This document shows, piece after piece, positions 53,546 to 61,613 of a stretch of DNA of 64,000 bases. Under the pieces are notes generated by a model, which saw nothing but the letters and a program-made list of their open reading frames with translations, ran no database searches and was not told the origin of the DNA. Source of the stretch: Kocuria carniphila (GTDB taxonomy: Bacteria; Actinomycetota; Actinomycetes; Actinomycetales; Micrococcaceae). Position numbers and translations under genes: made by a program. The stretch is from contig NZ_NOIT01000002.1 in the NCBI RefSeq assembly GCF_004136555.1, forward strand, positions 178,617 to 242,616, written 5' to 3'. Numbering within the stretch: position 1 is the first letter of the stretch; every line of letters starts with the position of its first letter.

Positions 53546-55677
53546 TGAGCGGGCTCCTTTTCTTCGGCTTGGGGAACTCGGGAAATTTCACCGGTGTCCG
53601 GGTCGATCACCGGCGCGGGCTTCATCACCCTGATGAGCAGGGCTGTGGCCACCACAATGGCCAGGCCGATCAACGTGACCAGCAGGCCCGGGAGGAACAT
53701 CATGAAGCCACCCACGGCCAGCAATACGCGGAAGGGAATGGGAACCTGGCGCTCCACGAACGTCAGCCAGCCACCAATGGCACCCGCCAGTGCGTACACG
53801 GCGATGATGCTGAACACGAAGGCCAGGATGACCTTGCCCAGTGAATCCTGCGCCACCAACGCGGGGTTCAGGGCGAAGCCGAAGGGCACCACGTATTTCA
53901 CCGCACCGAGCTTCATGGCCGAGAAACACGTGGCCATGGGTGAGGCCTTGGAGATGCCCGCCGCGGCAAATGCGGCTAGACCAACGGGCGGGGTGATGTA
54001 GGAAACCGAAGCCCAGTAGATGACGAACAAGTGGGCGGCAATGGGATCCACACCCAGCGCGATTACGGCCGGGGCCATCACGATGGCCAGGAACACGTAC
54101 GCCGCGGAAATGGTCAGGCCCATACCGAGCACGAAACACACGGCCGCACCGGCGATGAGCAGGAGCACCACGTTCTCTCCGACCAAGGCCACGAGGTCGC
54201 GGGACAGGGACAGTGCCACGCCGGTGGCGCTCAGGCCGCCGAGAATCAGGCCCACACCGGCGATGATGGCCACGATCTGGCCCAGGGTCTTTCCGACGTC
54301 GATGCCCATCTCGACCCACTGTTCGGGACCGAACTTCAGGCTTGGCTTCACCAGAGCAATCAGCAGGAGCACACCGACCACCCAGTAGGGCACCTGGGAC
54401 TCGGAATCACCGGTGAACAACAGCACGGTCAGCAGGGCCAACGCACCGAGGTAGGGCCAGCCCTCGACCAGGGCCGCACCGGCGCGGGGCAGCAGGTTGC
54501 GGGGCGTTCCGCGCAGACCGCGCTGGGCCGCGTAGCCGTCAATCTGCAAGAAGATGCCCAGGTAGTAGAGGACCGCCGGAATGATCGCGGCGATCAGGAT
54601 GGATGTGTAGGGCACGCCCACGAAGGACACCATGAGGAACGCTGCGGTGCCCATGATGGGCGGGGTGATGGAGCCACCCGAGGATGCGGTGGCCTCAACG
54701 GCACCGGCCACCTTGGCGCTGAAGCCGGACTTCTTCATGGCCGGAATGGTCATGGGGCCCGTGGTCAGCACGTTGGATACGGCCGAACCGCTCATCATGC
54801 CCATGGCCGCCGAGCTGGCCACGGACACCTTGGCCGAACCACCGCGGTAGCGGCCGAACATCGCCATGGAGAGATTGTGGAAGAAGTCTGCGCCGCCGGT
54901 GTGCTGCAGCACGGTACCGAACAACAGGAAGCCCACCAGGATGGTGCCGGCGGTCTGCAGGGGCAGGCCCAGCACACTGTCCGCGCCCATGGTGTGCACC
55001 TGGGCGAGTGTGGGCAGGTCGTACGAGATGCCCTGCAGGAAGGACAAGGGAATCTGGCCCGCGAACAACGGGTAGACCGAGAATAGAAAGGCAATCACGG
55101 TCACGATCCATCCGGAACCGCGACGCAGCCCCTCCAGGATGATCAGCCAGAACACGAAGCTGAGGACCGTAGCCAGGGTCGGGGCAATGAACTGCCAGCC
55201 GTACTCCTGGATGCGCACACCGTTCACAGAGAAATAGAGGCACGTGCCGATGGTGACCAGGATCAGAAGGACGTCGTACCACGGGACGCCGCGAGCGCCG
55301 TCGTGCTCGCTGAGCCGAGCAGCCGTGGAACCAGAGGTTTCGCGCGATTCCGTGACGTCAATGCCACCCTCCGGCGCGGACTTCTTGCGCAGGGGATTAA
55401 CGATGAACACGATCGGGACGAAGCACGCGATCAGCAGGTACAGGAACGAGTTGGTGAGCACGGCCAAATCACCCAGGTTCCAGAAGAACACCTGGTTCAT
55501 GGTCAGCAGGATGCCTGCCAAAGTGAGCGCGATGATGACTGCGCGCCAGAATGGGGTGAGGCGGGGGTTGTGGTCGTGGAGCACCGCGTCACCGGCGTGC
55601 ATGAACTCATCGTCGGCGGGGTTCGTGGTCTGCGAGGTCCGGGGAGCCTGCTCGGCCGGTTGCTGGACAGTGCTCAT
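53542..55677 (-). CDS. TRAP transporter fused permease (TAXI type)
   Basis: A 711-residue fusion of the small (DctQ-like) and large (DctM-like) TRAP membrane subunits. Four N-terminal helices lie before about residue 200, then the large 12-helix module with 'GMMSGSAVSNVLTTGPMTIPAMKKSGF' (near 295-320) and 'EATASSGGSITPPIMGTAAFLM' (near 328-350), the characteristic DctM segment. It takes up organic acids using a Na+ gradient, working with the TAXI binding protein encoded 4 nt upstream (overlap). Cotranscription with CoA-ester genes indicates it brings in the pathway's substrate. Confidence 0.93.
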   Translation of the reverse strand: MSTVQQPAEQAPRTSQTTNPADDEFMHAGDAVLHDHNPRLTPFWRAVIIALTLAGILLTMNQVFFWNLGDLAVLTNSFLYLLIACFVPIVFIVNPLRKKSAPEGGIDVTESRETSGSTAARLSEHDGARGVPWYDVLLILVTIGTCLYFSVNGVRIQEYGWQFIAPTLATVLSFVFWLIILEGLRRGSGWIVTVIAFLFSVYPLFAGQIPLSFLQGISYDLPTLAQVHTMGADSVLGLPLQTAGTILVGFLLFGTVLQHTGGADFFHNLSMAMFGRYRGGSAKVSVASSAAMGMMSGSAVSNVLTTGPMTIPAMKKSGFSAKVAGAVEATASSGGSITPPIMGTAAFLMVSFVGVPYTSILIAAIIPAVLYYLGIFLQIDGYAAQRGLRGTPRNLLPRAGAALVEGWPYLGALALLTVLLFTGDSESQVPYWVVGVLLLIALVKPSLKFGPEQWVEMGIDVGKTLGQIVAIIAGVGLILGGLSATGVALSLSRDLVALVGENVVLLLIAGAAVCFVLGMGLTISAAYVFLAIVMAPAVIALGVDPIAAHLFVIYWASVSYITPPVGLAAFAAAGISKASPMATCFSAMKLGAVKYVVPFGFALNPALVAQDSLGKVILAFVFSIIAVYALAGAIGGWLTFVERQVPIPFRVLLAVGGFMMFLPGLLVTLIGLAIVVATALLIRVMKPAPVIDPDTGEISRVPQAEEKEPAQ

Positions 55678-56858
55678 GCCGCACCTCCGTTTTCTGACTG
55701 TTCAGGAACATCATTGATGGGTGGAAGCGTGGGGAGATTGTCGCGTTTCCAATCGACCCACATGGAGCGGACATTGTCGTTCTTGCCGTTCTCCTCCCAG
55801 AACCCGGGCCATTCATCCATCATGAGGCGCTCGCGTTCGAGGAGGGCGTCGTTGCGTCTCTGCAACCCGGGAGTCCAGCGATTCTTCTCTTTGAGGAACT
55901 CGACCATGGCGTCGTGGAACGGCACCACCAGGGGTTCCAGCAGGATGCGCTCGAAGCCGAAGCTCTTGGCGTCCGGGGTCGCGTCCTTGTAGTACTCGAA
56001 GTTCTCGTCGAGCGCCGTGACCAGACGGGTGACCTCGTCATTGGGGCGTTCGGCCAGCGTGGTCAGGGGGATTGTGTACTGCATGTTGACGGCCGATTCG
56101 CCGTCAGCCTGGCCGGCTCCATTGCTGAACTGGCCCGGTCGCACCATGGGCGCGAGTTCTTCCCAGGTCTGGTACTTCGATTCATCGTTGCCGCCCAGAT
56201 CCAGCCAGTGCACCGGGTACTGCGAGGCCAGTTCCTCGATATTCGCGCCGACGACGTTCTGGTACAGCGCGTCGATCTGTCCCGTTTTCAGGCCTTCGAT
56301 CTGGCCGCCGTAGGAGATGTCCACGAGCTCGACATCAGAGCCTGTAAGGCCGCCGTAGTTGAGGATGCCCTCAAGCTTGCGGTTCATGGAGGTACTGGCG
56401 ACCAGGCGGGGATACTTCTTGCCCTTGAGGTCCTCGACCTTCTCGATACCGCTGTCCTTTCGGACCAGCACGCCGTAGTTGCCCGGGGGAGTCCAGACCA
56501 AGCGGATGGGCTGAGGACCCCAGTTCTCGGAGGTGAACTCATCGTTGCCTTCAAAGGCGTAGTAGTACTCGTCGCCTGCGCGGGAGTACTGCGCGGTGCC
56601 GTTGATGAGCGGTGCCAAACGGCCGATGCCGGTGTCCGAGGTCATCAGACGGATCTGACGTCCCGTGCGTCCGGTCAGGGTGTTGGCCACAGCTGCGAGG
56701 TCGTTGTAGGTGCCCGTGCCCACGCTGTAGGTGGACCACACGAGTTGCTGGGTACGGTCGGTTGCACGAGGGCCGGATGAACAGCCCGAAAGCATCGCCA
56801 ATGCGGACACCGACGACATGCCCATGAGCAATGAGCGTCGACTGATGGGACGTGGCAT
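55674..56858 (-). CDS. TAXI family TRAP solute-binding lipoprotein
   Basis: Extracytoplasmic substrate-binding protein, 394 residues. The Arg-rich start 'MPRPISRRSLLMGMSSVSALAMLSGCSSG' combines a twin-arginine-like pattern with a lipobox ending at Cys26, so it is membrane-anchored. The TAXI fold is seen in 'VWSTYSVGTGTYNDLAAVANTL' and 'VDISYGGQIEGLKTGQIDALYQNV'. The start was chosen at the ATG with GGAGG upstream, 19 codons inside the frame. Co-operonic with the fused permease. Ligand unknown; TAXI proteins bind small carboxylates or amino acids such as glutamate. Confidence 0.92.
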   Translation of the reverse strand: MPRPISRRSLLMGMSSVSALAMLSGCSSGPRATDRTQQLVWSTYSVGTGTYNDLAAVANTLTGRTGRQIRLMTSDTGIGRLAPLINGTAQYSRAGDEYYYAFEGNDEFTSENWGPQPIRLVWTPPGNYGVLVRKDSGIEKVEDLKGKKYPRLVASTSMNRKLEGILNYGGLTGSDVELVDISYGGQIEGLKTGQIDALYQNVVGANIEELASQYPVHWLDLGGNDESKYQTWEELAPMVRPGQFSNGAGQADGESAVNMQYTIPLTTLAERPNDEVTRLVTALDENFEYYKDATPDAKSFGFERILLEPLVVPFHDAMVEFLKEKNRWTPGLQRRNDALLERERLMMDEWPGFWEENGKNDNVRSMWVDWKRDNLPTLPPINDVPEQSENGGAA

Positions 56859-56964
56859 GTTGCCTCCATGAATCACAGTTGGAGAGGTGTCGCTCGGCAG
56901 ACGCGCGAGGATCAAAAGTGCGTCGCGCGGTCTCGAAAACCGGCGTTGTTCATTCTTACCGTCA

Positions 56965-57024
56965 TTGTGTGATGCGCAACACTATGTGGGGTGATTCATG
57001 TTGAACCGGTCATAATTCGGTTCA
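56965..57024. repeat. inverted repeats upstream of the TAXI-TRAP operon
   Basis: Two imperfect or perfect dyads in the 231-nt gap before the TAXI gene: TTGTG-N5-CGCAA (56965-56979, four of five pairs) and TGAACCG-N9-CGGTTCA (57002-57024, perfect 7-bp arms). They may be regulator-binding sites. The second lies about 145 nt from the TAXI start, and no promoter hexamers were convincing. Confidence 0.35.
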
Positions 57025-57089
57025 TGGGAGGCAATGGGCCGTTCGGTTCTGCGAGTTCCTTCACCGTGCTGACCACGTACGCCATTCCC

Positions 57090-57686
57090 TTACTCGGTGA
57101 ATGACCGGACTTTCTCCCGCAACCCCAGACGAACGGTCGGCCACTCGCGGTCGATGATTGAAAAAACGACGACGTCGCGCACCGTTCCGTCTCGCCACAC
57201 GTCGTGATTGCGCAGGACACCGTCCTGTTTGGCGCCGAGGGCCGCAATCGCGGCGCGGGAGCGACGGTTGTGCCAGTGCGTGCGGAACTCCACCGCGATG
57301 CAGTCCAGGGTCTCGAAGGCGTGGGCCAGCAACAGCATCTTTGCTTCCGCGTTGATCCCCGTCCCGTGCGCACTCGAGGCCAACCATGTGGAGCCGATTT
57401 CCAACCGCCTGTGGTCCGGTCTGATGTGCAAGAACGTGGTGACGCCAACTGCCCGCCCATCGCTCCTGCGGCGGACGGCCCACGGAACACACTGCTGGGC
57501 CGTATGCCGTGCAAGTTTGCTTTTGATATCCGCGAGCATCCCGTCCGGGGAGGGGAGGCGGGCGAACCAGACCTTGTAGAGGTCGTCTTCCGCAATGGCC
57601 TCCGCGAGCTCTGGTGCGTGCTCGACAGTCAGTGGTTCGAGATCGAGCAAGTCTCCGTTGAGGTGCGGGATCGTGTAAAAGTCCAT
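57090..57686 (-). CDS. GNAT family N-acetyltransferase (RimJ/RimL type)
   Basis: A 198-residue acetyltransferase of the Acetyltransf_3 branch. 'PWAVRRRSDGRAVGVTTFLHIRPDHRRLEIGSTWL' covers beta-strands 2-4, 'HGTGINAEAKMLLLAHAFETLDCIAVEFRTHWHNRRSRAAIAALGAKQDGVLR' the acetyl-CoA and C-terminal core. Substrate unknown (protein N-terminus or small molecule). Start set at ATG 57686 with leaderless TAGCCT 7 nt upstream; 16 further codons are open upstream but lack support. Confidence 0.85.
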   Translation of the reverse strand: MDFYTIPHLNGDLLDLEPLTVEHAPELAEAIAEDDLYKVWFARLPSPDGMLADIKSKLARHTAQQCVPWAVRRRSDGRAVGVTTFLHIRPDHRRLEIGSTWLASSAHGTGINAEAKMLLLAHAFETLDCIAVEFRTHWHNRRSRAAIAALGAKQDGVLRNHDVWRDGTVRDVVVFSIIDREWPTVRLGLREKVRSFTE

Positions 57687-57693
57687 GGGGCCA

Positions 57694-57699
57694 AGGCTA
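57694..57699 (-). promoter_or_regulatory. -10 element of a leaderless promoter (GNAT gene)
   Basis: TAGCCT on the minus strand, 7 nt before ATG 57686. Confidence 0.5.
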
Positions 57700-57745
57700 C
57701 GACTGAGGCGAGGAGGCTGGCGCGCGCAATTCAAGAACCATCTAT

Positions 57746-58324
57746 CTAGTCATCATCACCGGTTGCGAACAGGGGTGCTTTCCTAGCCAGTTCATCGGCG
57801 AACAGGGGAAGACCCGCCTGGGACAATCCTCGTATGTAGTCATCCCAAGTCACGTGGGGATTACTCATATCTGCGACCACCTCCCGAGCGATCTCACACA
57901 CTGTTGGAGTGTTTAAGTCCAACTGATCGAGTAAAAAGTCGTCTGGAGATTTGAGCCCAACGTTATATGGCCTGCGTGAAATGGTAGGGAAGTCTTTCCC
58001 ATTGAAAGTGACTATGAGTTCAGCACCTGCTCGCACTGAAGCTGCCAGTACATGTCGATCTTTGAGGTCATTGGTCATCCCTGGCACCAAGCTCTCATAG
58101 TTCTCGACAAGGGCGTCGGGGAAGAAGTTCCGCATAGTCTCTACTCGCCTGCGTGCCTTAGATGGTTCCTTGTTGAGCTTGATTACTAGGTTGCGCTCTA
58201 CCTCGTCCAAAATTTCATCCGACCAAAGGGGTCTGAACTGTTTGGCCGTAGCCAACCGAAGCAGCAGATCTGCGATTGGCATGGGAATCAGGACACAGGC
58301 ATCGAGTACCACTGGGAATGACAT
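57746..58324 (-). CDS. PIN-domain ribonuclease toxin (VapC-like)
   Basis: A 192-residue PIN protein, probably the toxin of a type II system. The acidic residues of the metal site are visible: Asp8 in 'VVLDACVLIP', Glu in 'WSDEILDEVERN' (near 34-45), Asp in 'DLKDRHVLAAS' (near 86-96) and Asp in 'VTFNGKDFPT' (near 105-114). It starts 6 nt after the HTH partner's stop. Base composition is noticeably more AT-rich than the neighbours, suggesting acquisition by transfer. It is longer than typical VapC (about 130-140 residues), with an extra C-terminal 50 residues. Confidence 0.82.
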   Translation of the reverse strand: MSFPVVLDACVLIPMPIADLLLRLATAKQFRPLWSDEILDEVERNLVIKLNKEPSKARRRVETMRNFFPDALVENYESLVPGMTNDLKDRHVLAASVRAGAELIVTFNGKDFPTISRRPYNVGLKSPDDFLLDQLDLNTPTVCEIAREVVADMSNPHVTWDDYIRGLSQAGLPLFADELARKAPLFATGDDD

Positions 58325-58330
58325 GGCGAG

Positions 58331-58816
58331 TCACCGAGAGTTCGAGTCTGTTGGAGTATCGAAGTAGGTGCCGTCATGCGCTGCCTCTTGGGTCGCCTCT
58401 CGGAGGCCTTCGCGGCGTCTTTCCTCCAAGTCCTTTTCGTAGCCAATGAGGTCAGTCAGTAGAACTCTGCGGTGCCTACCAACTTTGCTGAAAGAGATGT
58501 CACCTTGCTCCAACAGCTTCACCAGCGTCGGACGGGAGATCCCAAGGTGATCAGCGGCTTGTTGGGTGGTCAGCCTTGTGTTGGTGGGAACCACGGAGAC
58601 ACCTCGCTCATTGGCGAGCGCATCCACGATGTGAGTGAGCAAGTAGTAGACCTCTGCTGGGATTTCCTGTTTATCGCCAGCGGGGGACATCAGGTAGGGG
58701 ATCTGCCTGTCTATCGCGGTGGGAGTGCCCTCAAGGAATTGAGAGAGGGCCTTGAGCTCTTCTTTATGGGCAGGGCTGGGCGCGACGGTTGAGCGTTCCT
58801 GGGCGTTGGTGGTCAT
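58331..58816 (-). CDS. helix-turn-helix antitoxin/excisionase-type protein paired with PIN toxin
   Basis: A 161-residue protein with an excisionase-like (MerR/SinI-type) HTH in the middle: 'LTTQQAADHLGISRPTLVKLLEQGDISFSKVGRHRRVLLTDLIGYE' (near 82-127). The N-terminal 75 residues are helical and the C-terminal 30 residues (rich in Glu/Arg, then disordered) are likely to wrap the toxin. Gene order antitoxin-toxin with a 6-nt gap is standard. The promoter has a leaderless TAGACT and three tandem 9-bp repeats upstream, consistent with autoregulation by this protein. Confidence 0.82.
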   Translation of the reverse strand: MTTNAQERSTVAPSPAHKEELKALSQFLEGTPTAIDRQIPYLMSPAGDKQEIPAEVYYLLTHIVDALANERGVSVVPTNTRLTTQQAADHLGISRPTLVKLLEQGDISFSKVGRHRRVLLTDLIGYEKDLEERRREGLREATQEAAHDGTYFDTPTDSNSR

Positions 58817-58822
58817 GATCTC

Positions 58823-58858
58823 AGTCTACTGAATATTCGAAATATTCGAAATATCTCG
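58823..58858 (-). promoter_or_regulatory. TA promoter with tandem 9-bp operator repeats
   Basis: Minus-strand -10 TAGACT (58823-58828), 6 nt before ATG 58816. Directly upstream (plus-strand reading) are AATATTCGA (58832-58840), AATATTCGA (58841-58849) and the partial copy AATATCTCG (58850-58858). Contiguous spacing of 9 bp places them nearly one helical turn apart across the -35 region. Confidence 0.6.
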
Positions 58859-58955
58859 CATTGGGTCAGCGCAAGGGTAGCGCGAGGCGCGCTCCTCGAA
58901 GCCGCGCCGACGTCGTTCTACAGGCCGCGTCGATCGGGCCGGTCTTAACGCTGGT

Positions 58956-60188
58956 TCACTCCAGTGGTTTTGCCTGCGCGTTCCGACCCACAACGAGGCG
59001 GCGCGTTCCTTTGGCGCTGAAGGCGACTATCCGCTCGAGCGGGCCCTGGCCCAGAGTCAGCTGCCAAACGACCGCGAAACCGGCGGCCACCAGCAGGTGC
59101 ACGAAATACCAGAGGTACCGGGCGTCTTCGTGCAGTCCCAGGGCCAGCACCAGCAGGTGTGCTGTGTAGAGCGTGAGCGTCATGGAACCCATTGCGGACA
59201 GCGGCAGGAGCCAGCCCCCAATTTTCCGGCTGATCAGCAGGAACAACCCCAGCACGGTCAGGCCCACCCCCAAGCTGGTCGCGATGGCGAGCGGTGTGTT
59301 GGAATGCGGGGTCGTGATGGCCAGCCACCACCCTGTGGTGGTCGGCAGCGAACCCGCGCCCCACACCAGGATCTCGTCGAGTTTCTCCTCGCTCAGATGC
59401 GATGCCGCCTGCAACTTGAAGTATCCCTCGAAGCCGTAGAGGAGCACGTAGGAGATGGTCTGGGCGGCGATCCACAACGACGCACCCACGAAAACCAGGC
59501 GGATCTGGGTGTTCACGGCACGCAGATCCAGGCGCCCCAGTCCCATCCCGACCAGTAGATAGGTCATGTACGGCAGCGCCGGGTAGCTACCGGTCAGCAG
59601 GAGCTGGGATACCGTGCCTGCGGGATTGCTCAGCACATTGCTCAGCGTGGGGTTGTAGTACCACCATTCGGGGAGCACATCCAACAGGCCCTGCATCAGC
59701 AGGGGTGCGAGGATCCCGAATCCGGCCGCCCACACGAACAGGGCCGGGGCCTTTGCGTGCAGGAACGGGATGGCCAGGAGGAAGAACACGCCGTAGTAGA
59801 ACAGGATGTCGTACGCGGGAGGGTTCTCCGGCATCGCGGCGTTGATGCACAGACCGACCGTGGTGATCAGCAGGGCGCGTACCAGGACACTCACGCGCTC
59901 GCCGGTCAGGGCTCGTCCTTCGCGCGGGTGCCGTCCGCCGGACCCGAGAGCCAGGCCCACCCCGGCCAGTAGCGCGAACAAGGCCGCCGAATCGCCCGAG
60001 AACAGGCGCCAGGACCAGGTGGCCTCTCCGGTCTCCGTGTTCCACGAAGGAAGTATGTGAATGGCCATGAGCCCAATCAACGCCAGCCCGCGAGCGGCGT
60101 CGATCCCCACCAGCCGACGCCTGGGCCGCCCTGCGGGCTCCGTCGTGGCTGTCTGGTCTGTGGCGCCCCCGCGCCGTACTGTTTCCAC
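58956..60188 (-). CDS. DUF1624/DUF418-type membrane acyltransferase (HGSNAT-like)
   Basis: A 410-residue multi-helix membrane protein. The N-terminal 'RRLVGIDAARGLALIGLMAIHILPSW' (near 24-49) is the signature of the heparan-alpha-glucosaminide N-acetyltransferase-like/DUF1624 family, with the active His in 'MAIHI'. About ten hydrophobic helices follow, ending in a basic tail. Family members acylate sugars on the outside of the membrane. The start was chosen at GTG 60188, with AGGAG 5 nt upstream; ATG 60242 would add 18 residues. Divergent from the GH18 lipoprotein gene, which supports a role in surface glycan modification. Confidence 0.8.
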   Translation of the reverse strand: METVRRGGATDQTATTEPAGRPRRRLVGIDAARGLALIGLMAIHILPSWNTETGEATWSWRLFSGDSAALFALLAGVGLALGSGGRHPREGRALTGERVSVLVRALLITTVGLCINAAMPENPPAYDILFYYGVFFLLAIPFLHAKAPALFVWAAGFGILAPLLMQGLLDVLPEWWYYNPTLSNVLSNPAGTVSQLLLTGSYPALPYMTYLLVGMGLGRLDLRAVNTQIRLVFVGASLWIAAQTISYVLLYGFEGYFKLQAASHLSEEKLDEILVWGAGSLPTTTGWWLAITTPHSNTPLAIATSLGVGLTVLGLFLLISRKIGGWLLPLSAMGSMTLTLYTAHLLVLALGLHEDARYLWYFVHLLVAAGFAVVWQLTLGQGPLERIVAFSAKGTRRLVVGRNAQAKPLE

Positions 60189-60545
60189 CCGTTCTCCTGT
60201 GTTCCCCCGGCCCCCGTGCGGGGCGTATGAGCATTTGTTCACAGGTCGCGGGCGTCAGTGGCCGAGACCGTCCCGGCGCTTTGCCTTGCCGGTGCCCCCA
60301 AAGGATAGGGCGTCGAAAATAAAAGGAGCCTGAGAAACGGTCGATGAACTCCCGCGAGACTCGTCACAGTCTCCGGTGATGTTCGTCCGGATTTCCCTCG
60401 GGGCCGTGATCCTGCGTTTGTCCGGGTCCTCAGGTGGCGGGGTGTAACGTGCTGATCCCATGAGCCGTAGCCGGTCCATGGTGGTCGCCACAGGCGGGCC
60501 AGGGCCGGGGAAAAACAGCCCGAGGGGGCCGGGGGAGGAGAAGGT
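60189..60545. other. 357-nt divergent intergenic region
   Basis: Between the membrane acyltransferase and the GH18 gene. It holds an A-rich patch (60319-60330) and a TAACGT hexamer (60445-60450) that could be a -10 for the GH18 gene, leaving about 90 nt of leader. GGGAGGAG lies just before the GH18 ATG. No -35, RNA gene or coding frame could be supported. Confidence 0.3.
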
Positions 60546-61613
60546 ATGGAGAAAGTCAGGTCAAGGGGGCGGGGGACCACAGCCCGCCGCATCGGTGCGC
60601 TCGCGATCCTGGGCGTGGGGCTGCTGACCGGGTGCGCGGGCCAGGGAGATGGCGAGGTGCCGGAGAGCGCGTGGTTCGGCGGCTACGTCAATGTGACGTC
60701 GGAACCCCGGTACGAATTCGAGAGCCAGGACACCGCGAGCGAGGGCCGCACCGTGTTGTCGTTCGTGGTCTCGGACCCCGACGACGCGTGTGCCCCCTCG
60801 TGGGGAGGCTATTACGGGCTCGACGACGCCGCGGAGAAACTTGACCTGGACACCCGGATCGACACGTTGCGCAGCAACGGCGGCGACGTGGTCGTCTCCT
60901 TCGGGGGGCAGTCCGGAACCGAACTGGCCACCGGCTGCGAGGATTCGGACGAGCTGTACGACGCGTACAGCGCCGTCGTCGAGCGCTACGACCTCGACGC
61001 CGTGGACCTCGATATCGAGATGGACGACCTCCAGGACAGCGACGCCGGCAGCCGCCGCGCGGAGGCCGTAGCCCGGTTGCAGGAGGATCGGCCCGACGAC
61101 GATCCCCTCGAGGTGTGGGTGACACTGCCGGTGGGCACGGGGGGACTGGACGAGCAGTCCCAGCAGACCGTGGCGCAGTTGCTGGAGGCCGGCGTGGACC
61201 TGGCCGGGGTGAACCTCATGACCATGAACTACGGGGACGGCAAGGATTCCGAGCAGAGTTCTTACGACGCGTCCGTGGCCGCGGCTCGCGCCGCGCAGAC
61301 GCAAGTGAAAGAGCTCTACGGCAGTGCCGGGCAGGAATTGTCGGACGAGCAGGCCTGGCAGCGCATCGGGTTGACGCCGATGATCGGGCGCAATGACGTC
61401 GATGGGGAGATTTTCGATCTCGCCGCCGCGCAGCAGTTGAACGAGTTCGCGCGCGAGCAGGGCATCGGCCGGATCTCCCTGTGGTCCCTCGACCGGGATC
61501 GCTCCTGCACCACGGATGAGTCTGCGGCACAGTGGGCCAGCAGCCTGTGCAGTGGCGTCGAGCAGGAGAACGGGGACTTCACCCGGGCGCTCGGGGAGCA
61601 GTACTCGAAGTAG
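60546..61613 (+). CDS. GH18 family glycoside hydrolase lipoprotein (chitinase-like)
   Basis: A 355-residue secreted lipoprotein: basic N-terminus, hydrophobic helix and lipobox 'LLTGCAG' with Cys30, then a (beta/alpha)8 domain from about residue 40. The GH18 catalytic signature D-x-x-D-x-D-x-E is complete in 'DAVDLDIE' (near 151-158), and 'VNLMTMNYGDG' (near 220-230) gives the second conserved Asn/Tyr strand. It should cleave beta-1,4/1,6-linked GlcNAc polymers outside the cell. AGGAG precedes the ATG. It sits directly before the CE4-GT2 synthase, so it may process the polymer made by that protein. Confidence 0.88.
   Translation: MEKVRSRGRGTTARRIGALAILGVGLLTGCAGQGDGEVPESAWFGGYVNVTSEPRYEFESQDTASEGRTVLSFVVSDPDDACAPSWGGYYGLDDAAEKLDLDTRIDTLRSNGGDVVVSFGGQSGTELATGCEDSDELYDAYSAVVERYDLDAVDLDIEMDDLQDSDAGSRRAEAVARLQEDRPDDDPLEVWVTLPVGTGGLDEQSQQTVAQLLEAGVDLAGVNLMTMNYGDGKDSEQSSYDASVAAARAAQTQVKELYGSAGQELSDEQAWQRIGLTPMIGRNDVDGEIFDLAAAQQLNEFAREQGIGRISLWSLDRDRSCTTDESAAQWASSLCSGVEQENGDFTRALGEQYSK

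Noticed and set aside
54031..55086. Open frame antisense to the TRAP permease
   Set aside because: Gln/His/Gly-rich shadow frame; the permease frame has the conserved DctM segments.
47965..56858. Catabolic island as a carnitine (cai-type) pathway
   Set aside because: CaiB-, CaiA- and CaiD-like members are present, but no CaiT or CaiC is found and a 3-hydroxyacyl-CoA dehydrogenase is included. Kept only as an alternative substrate class.
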